Below, piece by piece: positions 58,868 through 64,000 of a stretch of DNA of 64,000 bases. Position 1 is the first letter of the stretch; each line of letters starts with the position of its first letter. Location of the stretch: positions 1 to 64,000 of the forward strand of contig JBCCIS010000014.1 in NCBI GenBank assembly GCA_039028155.1, read 5' to 3'. Position numbers and translations under genes: made by a program. The notes beneath the pieces were generated by a model, which worked only from the letters and a program-made list of their open reading frames with translations, had not been told where the DNA came from and ran no database searches. Source of the stretch: Pseudomonadota bacterium. GTDB taxonomy: Bacteria > Pseudomonadota > Alphaproteobacteria > SP197.

Positions 58868-60136
58868 GTGAACCACCTTTCCGCATTGGGTGTCGGATGG
58901 CTGCTGGTGCTGGTTTGGCTCACTGGACCAGCGTTCGCGGACGCGCCGTTCATCAACCCAGTCAAGCAAATCGTGCCTCTCGACGATGACGCCGCACTAA
59001 TCGTCGCGGGCGGTGACATGTGGCAAGCGGCCGAAACCATCGATAATCGCTGGCAGCGCGCCATTCAGTCTTCCGAAGCTCTTCAGATTGATACGTCGCT
59101 GGCAGACCGTGACGACCCCAAGTACTCGCAATGGTTGACCGGTGTCGTCAACACGGCCTTCGGCATCCTCATGCACTGCCAGGCACTTTCGCGAAACGGC
59201 TCCGGGCAAGTCGGGTTCATGATCGGCTGCACCGCGCGGTCGGATCAGTTACACCGCGACTTCTGGTGCATCGGCAGTTTGGGCGAGGGGGCGACGAACG
59301 AACAAATCGATGATTGCGTCATCCACAATTCCGCTAAAGATGCATCTTGGGCACCTTGGTTTCGTCGTTACACCGAGGCCGCGATTCTCGAAGCTGAAGG
59401 ACGCTACGACGAAGCCCAAGACGCTTACTTAGAACTTCGCGAGCCTCTCTCCGGTGGCGTCCATGCGTACGAACGCCTCCTCCTTACATCTCAAGCTGAG
59501 TGGGCAACAGCGGCGTCCCTTGTTTGGGACTACATGACCACCCGTAGCACTCGGCTTCAGCTCATGACCGGTCAGTTGGCGCTGGATGGCTTACCGACGT
59601 TCACCGAGGTGCCGTACTGTGAAGCAATGGAACCCAATGTCTGCCCGGGCTCATACTTGGCACTTCACGGCATGCTGAACTATGTGCGCGGCCAATCCGA
59701 TACCGCAGAACGGCAACTGGCCGACGCTTTAAGGCGGCCCCAGCGGTGGATCGGTGTTGATCCATACGAGCACCCCTTGTTCTGGGTCGCCATGATTGCC
59801 CATCAGCGCAACGACGATCCAGGCGTGGCGCATGCGCTGAGACATCGAAACGAGCTCAGCATCGATCGTCCGCCGGATGTTGACTTCGTCCTCGACCTCT
59901 TCGCGGGCAACATGAGTGCCGTCATGATGGCGACCGACGATATGAGCAGCATCCAGGCGTGCCAAACTGCAGGCTGTCGCTTTTTCCTGGCGCAATACCT
60001 TCGAGGCATCGGCCATTCTCAGGAGGCAGAACGGTTGATGGTGCAATCTGCGGAGGATTGTCAGGGATCACAGTCATTCATGTGCGGGATAGTCCATGCA
60101 AGCGGTGCAGGTGCTATCGATGCGGCAATACCCTAA
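58868..60136 (+). CDS. secreted Cys-containing TPR/Sel1-like protein, unknown function
   Basis: A 422-residue protein from a GTG at 58868 with GGAG six bases upstream, which directly yields a signal peptide (LGVGWLLVLVWLTGPAFA); an earlier ATG at 58832 adds 12 residues that spoil it. The mature part has several helical repeat segments (EAAILEAEGRYDEAQDAYLEL; GMLNYVRGQSDTAERQLADAL; SQEAERLMVQSAEDCQGSQ, the last Sel1-like) and Cys residues paired at intervals (CEAMEPNVC, CQTAGC). Base usage is less GC-rich than neighbours. It separates the transglutaminase from its usual partners, as if inserted. Confidence 0.7.
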   Translation: MNHLSALGVGWLLVLVWLTGPAFADAPFINPVKQIVPLDDDAALIVAGGDMWQAAETIDNRWQRAIQSSEALQIDTSLADRDDPKYSQWLTGVVNTAFGILMHCQALSRNGSGQVGFMIGCTARSDQLHRDFWCIGSLGEGATNEQIDDCVIHNSAKDASWAPWFRRYTEAAILEAEGRYDEAQDAYLELREPLSGGVHAYERLLLTSQAEWATAASLVWDYMTTRSTRLQLMTGQLALDGLPTFTEVPYCEAMEPNVCPGSYLALHGMLNYVRGQSDTAERQLADALRRPQRWIGVDPYEHPLFWVAMIAHQRNDDPGVAHALRHRNELSIDRPPDVDFVLDLFAGNMSAVMMATDDMSSIQACQTAGCRFFLAQYLRGIGHSQEAERLMVQSAEDCQGSQSFMCGIVHASGAGAIDAAIP

Positions 60137-60151
60137 GAAGCAAGCGTTTGT

Positions 60152-61093
60152 TTAGTGAAAGAAGCGCTCGACCAATTCGTTTGAGAAACTGTCGAGCTCG
60201 CGCTGCAGGTCGTCGACAAAGGCGTTGAGGCCCAGGCGGCGGACCTCCTGGACGTTGCCGGCGTGGATCAGATCCTGCAACGGCGCCAGGTTGTCGCGCA
60301 GATCCTGGGCGGCCGTCAGGTTGGCCTTGGCCAAGCCGGCCAGCAACGTATCCACCCGGTCCAGGCACGAGATGACCGAGCGCGGGAAGCCGTCATTGAA
60401 AAAGAAGAACTCGATGACGCGGTCCGGTTCGATGCCGCGTGGATGAACGCGGCGGAAGGCATGATAGCCGGCGGCCGAGCGCAACAATGCGTTCCACTGG
60501 GAGATATCCGCGGCAACCTCGGCCTCGCCGATCGGGTTCTCCAGCAGATGGGATTTGATATCCACCAGGCGCGATGTCTGGCCGGCGCGTTCGATGTGTT
60601 TGCCCAGCAGGTAAAAGTACCAGACCTGATCGCGATAAAGCGTACCCTGCACGATACCGGCATGGGTCTGGCAACTCTCCTTGATCGTCGCGCAGACCCG
60701 CGACAGATTGTTCAGCCGGATGTCGCGACGGTTCAGTTCGGTGATCCAGCCGTGGAACACGTTCAACTGCGTCCACATTTCCGTGCTGATGACATGACGC
60801 ATGGTGCGCGCGTTCTCGCGCGCGTGGATGATGCTGGCGATGATCGAACTCGGGTTGTCGCGGTCGATCGTATAGAAGTGCACGACCCGATCTACGGCGG
60901 CCCGTTTGTGTCGGCTGAAGAACAGGTCCTCGTCGGCATGCAGCCTGACGATCGGCAGCCAGCTCTCCTCCTCCGTGCCGCCGCGCGCGAAGGTCTCGTT
61001 GACGTCCAGGATGCGCGCCAAATTCTCCGCGCGTTCCATGTAACGCCCGGTCCAGAACGCGTTCGCCGCGAACCGTGCCAGCAGATTACGCAA
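60152..61093 (-). CDS. alpha-E domain protein (DUF403)
   Basis: A 313-residue mainly helical protein. ANAFWTGRYMERAENLARILDVNETFARG at the N-terminus is the alpha-E signature (Trp, Arg, Glu-Arg helix), followed by a long helical series (SSIIASIIHARENARTMRHVISTEMWTQLN) and AFVDDLQRELDSFSNELVERFFH at the end. It is almost always encoded with a circularly permuted ATP-grasp enzyme, here overlapping it by eight bases. The role is not established, though a partner in peptide ligation is proposed. Confidence 0.9.
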   Translation of the reverse strand: MRNLLARFAANAFWTGRYMERAENLARILDVNETFARGGTEEESWLPIVRLHADEDLFFSRHKRAAVDRVVHFYTIDRDNPSSIIASIIHARENARTMRHVISTEMWTQLNVFHGWITELNRRDIRLNNLSRVCATIKESCQTHAGIVQGTLYRDQVWYFYLLGKHIERAGQTSRLVDIKSHLLENPIGEAEVAADISQWNALLRSAAGYHAFRRVHPRGIEPDRVIEFFFFNDGFPRSVISCLDRVDTLLAGLAKANLTAAQDLRDNLAPLQDLIHAGNVQEVRRLGLNAFVDDLQRELDSFSNELVERFFH

Positions 61094-62531
61094 GGACCCA
61101 GGTATCCTTTGAACCGCCGCCCTGAGACGAATTCACGACCAGGGAGCCACGCGGCAGCGCGACGCGGGAGAGGCCGCCGGGCAAGACCCACGTGTCCTTG
61201 CCGGTCACGGCGAACGGACGCAGATCGACATGGCGCGGCTCCAGCCCATCGCCGATCAAGGTCGGGCAGACGGAAAGATGCACCATCGGCTGGCTGATAT
61301 AGTTGGCGGGATCCTTCTTGACCGCCGCGCGGCACTGCGCGAGCTGGCGCTTGCTGGCGTGGGGGCCGACGGTGATGCCGTAGCCGCCGGACTCGCCGAC
61401 CGGCTTCACCACCAGTTTCTCCAGGTGGTCCAGCGTATAGGCTAGCCCTTCCTTTTCGCGGCAGATATGGGTCGGCACATTGGCGATGATCGGATCTTCA
61501 TCCAGGTAGTACCGGATGATGCGCGGCATATAGGCATAGACCGCCTTATCGTCTGCGACGCCCGTGCCGATCGCGTTGGCCAGCCCGACATTGCCGCGCG
61601 CGTAGGCCGCCATGACGCCGGGCACGCCCAGCATGCTCGCCGGATTGAAGGCCTTGGGGTCCAGGAAGTCGTCGCTGATGCGCCGATAGATGGTGTCGAC
61701 CCGCGCTGGTCCCTCGGTCGTCTTCATGTAGACGCGGTCGTTCTCGACAAACAGATCGCTGCCTTCGACCAGTGGCACGCCCATCTCGCGGGCCAGGAAG
61801 ATGTGCTCGAAATAGGCGGAGTTGTAGACACCCGGCGACAGCAGGACGACCTGGGCCTCCTGCCGGTTTGGCGGCGCGATCTCGACCAGGGCCTGATGCA
61901 GCCGAACGCCATAGTCGGAGACCGGCAGGATATCGATGCCTTCCGACAGATCGGGGAAGGCGCGCATCATCATGTGCCGGTTCTCGACAACATAGGAGAC
62001 GCCGGACGGGCAGCGGCCGTTGTCCTCCAGCACGTTGAACTTACCCTTTTCGTCGCGCACCAGATCGATGCCGCATATGTGCACATAGGTGCCGTGCGGC
62101 ACCGCGAGCCCCTCCATCGCCGGCTGATAGTTCTCGTTGCCCAGAACCAGATCCTTGGGCACCACGCCGTCCTTCAGGATCATCTTGTCGTGATAGACGT
62201 CGTGCAGAAACAGGTTGATGGCGGCGACGCGCTGCTTGACGCCGCTGTCGATGATCTCCCAGTCCTCATGGGACAGCGGACGCGGCACGACATCGAAGGG
62301 CAAAATGCGATCGATCGCATTCTTGTCGGAGTAGACGGTAAACGTGATGCCCAGATTGTGCAGTTCGCGCTCGGCGTCGCTGGCGCGTTGCTTCAGGTCG
62401 TTGATATCGAGTGCTGAAAGTCGCTTTCGGATCAGCGCGGCATGGCGCGCCGGGTGGCCGCGCCTTCCGGAAAGTTCACACCAATCGCTTCCTGCACTAT
62501 ACCCGCTGAGCAGGCCTCGCCGTCGCCCCAT
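61086..62531 (-). CDS. circularly permuted ATP-grasp protein (DUF404/DUF407)
   Basis: A 481-residue protein from the ATG at 62531. LHNLGITFTVYSDKNAIDRILPFDVVPR is the conserved N-terminal block, LEDNGRCPSGVSYVVENRHMM a nucleotide-binding segment, and LEKLVVKPVGESGGYGITVGP the ATP-grasp Gly-rich loop in its permuted order. NDRVYMKTTEGPARVDTIYRRISDDFLDP is also diagnostic. It would ligate a carboxylate to an amine with ATP; the substrates are unknown. Part of the alpha-E/ATP-grasp/transglutaminase set. The upstream start lacks an obvious ribosome binding site, so leaderless translation is possible. Confidence 0.9.
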   Translation of the reverse strand: MGRRRGLLSGYSAGSDWCELSGRRGHPARHAALIRKRLSALDINDLKQRASDAERELHNLGITFTVYSDKNAIDRILPFDVVPRPLSHEDWEIIDSGVKQRVAAINLFLHDVYHDKMILKDGVVPKDLVLGNENYQPAMEGLAVPHGTYVHICGIDLVRDEKGKFNVLEDNGRCPSGVSYVVENRHMMMRAFPDLSEGIDILPVSDYGVRLHQALVEIAPPNRQEAQVVLLSPGVYNSAYFEHIFLAREMGVPLVEGSDLFVENDRVYMKTTEGPARVDTIYRRISDDFLDPKAFNPASMLGVPGVMAAYARGNVGLANAIGTGVADDKAVYAYMPRIIRYYLDEDPIIANVPTHICREKEGLAYTLDHLEKLVVKPVGESGGYGITVGPHASKRQLAQCRAAVKKDPANYISQPMVHLSVCPTLIGDGLEPRHVDLRPFAVTGKDTWVLPGGLSRVALPRGSLVVNSSQGGGSKDTWVLA

Positions 62532-62577
62532 GTAGTCTGTATAGCACAAGGGCGAGGGCGACACACGAAGGAGCAGG

Positions 62578-63003
62578 ATGGCTCAGAGACGACAGAAGCT
62601 GCGCGACCGCTACAAGCTGGGTTTCGACCGCCTGGCGGTTGTGTTTTTCTGCCTGTTCGCAGCCGCGTTCGCGCTCTTGGCGTTGCTTGTCAACGAACCT
62701 TACGGCTTGCCGGAAGAGGGCGCGCCGGGGCGTGACCAGATCGATGCGGCCGTCGCCGCCGAATGCGCCCCCGATCAGATCGAGGCGCTTGCCATGTTCT
62801 GCGAAGAACGTGTCCTGGCGTCCTACCGATGGACGCATTATCACGAGGCGCTTGATGTCGACCGGCTCGCCTGGCTCTACACGCTGCTGCTGATCGCCCT
62901 GGTGCTGATCGTCGCGGTACCGGCGGTGCGCTGGGTGCGCGCCGGCTTCCGCACGCCTCAATCGTCGCGCGATCCCTTCAGCGGCAATACGGCGGACTCG
63001 TAG
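62578..63003 (+). CDS. two-span membrane protein, unknown function
   Basis: A 141-residue protein with a basic N-terminus (MAQRRQKLRDRYK), a first span (LAVVFFCLFAAAFALLALLV), a periplasmic loop of about 50 residues with two Cys (AAECAPD, MFCEER) and a second span (LAWLYTLLLIALVLIVAVPAV). No family recognised. It is divergent from the ATP-grasp gene and its last 46 bases overlap, tail to tail, the minus-strand gene at 62958. Confidence 0.7.
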   Translation: MAQRRQKLRDRYKLGFDRLAVVFFCLFAAAFALLALLVNEPYGLPEEGAPGRDQIDAAVAAECAPDQIEALAMFCEERVLASYRWTHYHEALDVDRLAWLYTLLLIALVLIVAVPAVRWVRAGFRTPQSSRDPFSGNTADS

Positions 63004-63149
63004 AACTCATAGAGCGCGAGCGCCAACACGCCGACAACGATAACGCCGAACGGGATCGAGCCGATCGAGATGGCAAGACCGATCAGAAAGGCGCCGATCA
63101 ATGCCATGCCGATGATGCCCGTGATCAGGTTGTCCCATCCGCTCTTCAT
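62958..63149 (-). CDS. small membrane protein, unknown function
   Basis: A 63-residue protein with two hydrophobic helices (LITGIIGMALIGAFLIGLAIS and IPFGVIVVGVLALALYEFY) and a short charged tail. The start overlaps the amidase stop by four bases (ATGA), so it is translated with the amidase. No family recognised. The 46-base antisense overlap with the neighbouring gene is noted above. Confidence 0.65.
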   Translation of the reverse strand: MKSGWDNLITGIIGMALIGAFLIGLAISIGSIPFGVIVVGVLALALYEFYESAVLPLKGSRDD

Positions 63150-64000
63150 GAGTGGTCTCCGGCTTGATCGATGTCCAGTTCATTTAACAGCCAACGGGCG
63201 GTGCGCATCAACCTGACGTCGTGATGACGCGCGCCGACCAGCTGTACGCCAATCGGCATGCCGGCCTCGTTCGCCAGCAGCGGCAGATTCAGCGCCGGCA
63301 CGCCCATCAGCGACCACGGGCGGTTGAAGGTCGAATTGCCGGTGCTGTCCAGACCCGGTGCCACACCTGTCACGGCGGGCGTCAAAACCGCGTCATAGTC
63401 GCCGAATAGTTCGTCCAGCAGGAGATCGAGGTCGGCGCGCCGGTTCTTTGCTCCGACGTAGTCGACGGCGGCGATGGACCGGCCTTCTTCGATCAGCGCG
63501 GCGACGGACGGGGTCAGCTTGTCCTTGCCCGTGTCGTATTCGCGCACCAGGCTTGCCGCCGACTCGACGGCGCAGATGGTCTGGAACGTGTCGTGCGTTG
63601 TCGCGAAAGTCGCACCCAGGTCGATATCGGCGATCCGGTCACCCAGGGCGTCTTTCAGTTCCGCCAGCGCTTCCTGGCATTCACCGTCAGCCTGATCCCA
63701 GACATGCGTGCGGACAAAGGCAAGGCGCGGCGGCAGTGGCGGCGTTTCATCGGATGCCGCGGCGACAGAGGGGCGTGCCCGGTTGACCATGTCGGGATCG
63801 CGGTCGTCGTAACCCATCATGCATTCAGCGAGCAGAGCGACGTCGCCGAGTGAACGCGCGAATGATCCCACCGTGTCCAGCGTACGCGAGATACCGAGCA
63901 CCCTATGGCGCGAGATCAGACCGAAGGTTGGTTTGTAACCATAGACGCCGCAGAAGGCCGCCGGACGGATGACGGAGCCGGCCGTCTGGGTTCCCGTCGC
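63146..64000 (-). CDS. amidase signature family enzyme, N-terminus beyond the window
   Basis: The last 284 residues of an amidase; the 5' end lies beyond 64000. Near the edge the frame reads TQTAGSVIRPAAFCGVYGYKP, the amidase signature with the nucleophile Ser in AGS and the conserved GYKPT. Then DTVGSFARSLGDVALLAECM and, toward the end, FNRPWSLMGVPALNLPL and GMPIGVQLVGARHHD, all standard for the family. It hydrolyses an amide, such as a carboxamide or a GatA-like substrate; the product cannot be named. Translationally coupled to the small membrane protein. Confidence 0.92.
   Translation of the reverse strand, partial: ATGTQTAGSVIRPAAFCGVYGYKPTFGLISRHRVLGISRTLDTVGSFARSLGDVALLAECMMGYDDRDPDMVNRARPSVAAASDETPPLPPRLAFVRTHVWDQADGECQEALAELKDALGDRIADIDLGATFATTHDTFQTICAVESAASLVREYDTGKDKLTPSVAALIEEGRSIAAVDYVGAKNRRADLDLLLDELFGDYDAVLTPAVTGVAPGLDSTGNSTFNRPWSLMGVPALNLPLLANEAGMPIGVQLVGARHHDVRLMRTARWLLNELDIDQAGDHS

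Noticed and set aside
1-64000. CRISPR array, insertion sequence or prophage
   Set aside because: No regularly spaced repeats, transposase or phage-type proteins were found; the tandem repeats at 42.8 kb are coding.

Overview
The window looks like ordinary chromosome from a GC-rich alphaproteobacterium, probably of Rhodospirillales type. The grounds are high GC, an RpoH-type sigma factor next to rluD and a small DUF6476-type gene, serC-serA followed by purA, a PlcP/Agt-like lipid-remodelling pair, and an alpha-E / circularly permuted ATP-grasp / transglutaminase cluster. No phage, plasmid, insertion sequence or CRISPR array was seen. All family assignments come from reading motifs; no database search was run.

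Layout. 0-5.8 kb: a truncated O6-methylguanine-DNA methyltransferase end, a PhzF-like isomerase, two SAM methyltransferases, a GrpB protein and a large membrane protein fused to a patatin lipase domain. 5.9-14.9 kb: MFS transporters, serC-serA with a structured leader, a flavodoxin-fold reductase, purA and an M24 peptidase. 15-21 kb: small secreted proteins, a PagL-like barrel, cytochrome b561, rpoH, rluD and a threonine-aldolase operon. 21-31 kb: a second MFS, an acyl-CoA synthetase and an iron-type operon (imelysin, di-haem oxidoreductase, imelysin, DUF1513) behind a Fur-like box. One tRNA-Glu lies at 31.2 kb. 31.6-39.6 kb: a TPR-sulfotransferase, small enzymes and transporters, an XRE-cupin operon with an operator-like palindrome, and a PAS gene broken by one stop codon.

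39.6-48.2 kb is the least ordinary part. It holds two secreted proteins rich in alternating Ala/Ser (one of 616 residues, silk-like), a divergent ECF sigma/anti-sigma pair, and three 37-39 residue single-span membrane proteins that align without gaps and are too short for routine gene calling. I regard these three as the best candidate for an undescribed family. 48-64 kb returns to metabolism and envelope functions: an M20 dipeptidase, LysR regulators, an acyl-CoA dehydrogenase, an ATC hydrolase, an SprT-like protein, agt-plcP, the transglutaminase/alpha-E/ATP-grasp cluster, and an amidase cut by the window end.

Likely working units are serC-serA (serine synthesis), rluD-rpoH, the iron operon, XRE-GNAT-DMT, sigma/anti-sigma with the secreted repeat proteins (inferred only), plcP-agt (lipid change under phosphate limitation), and alpha-E with ATP-grasp.
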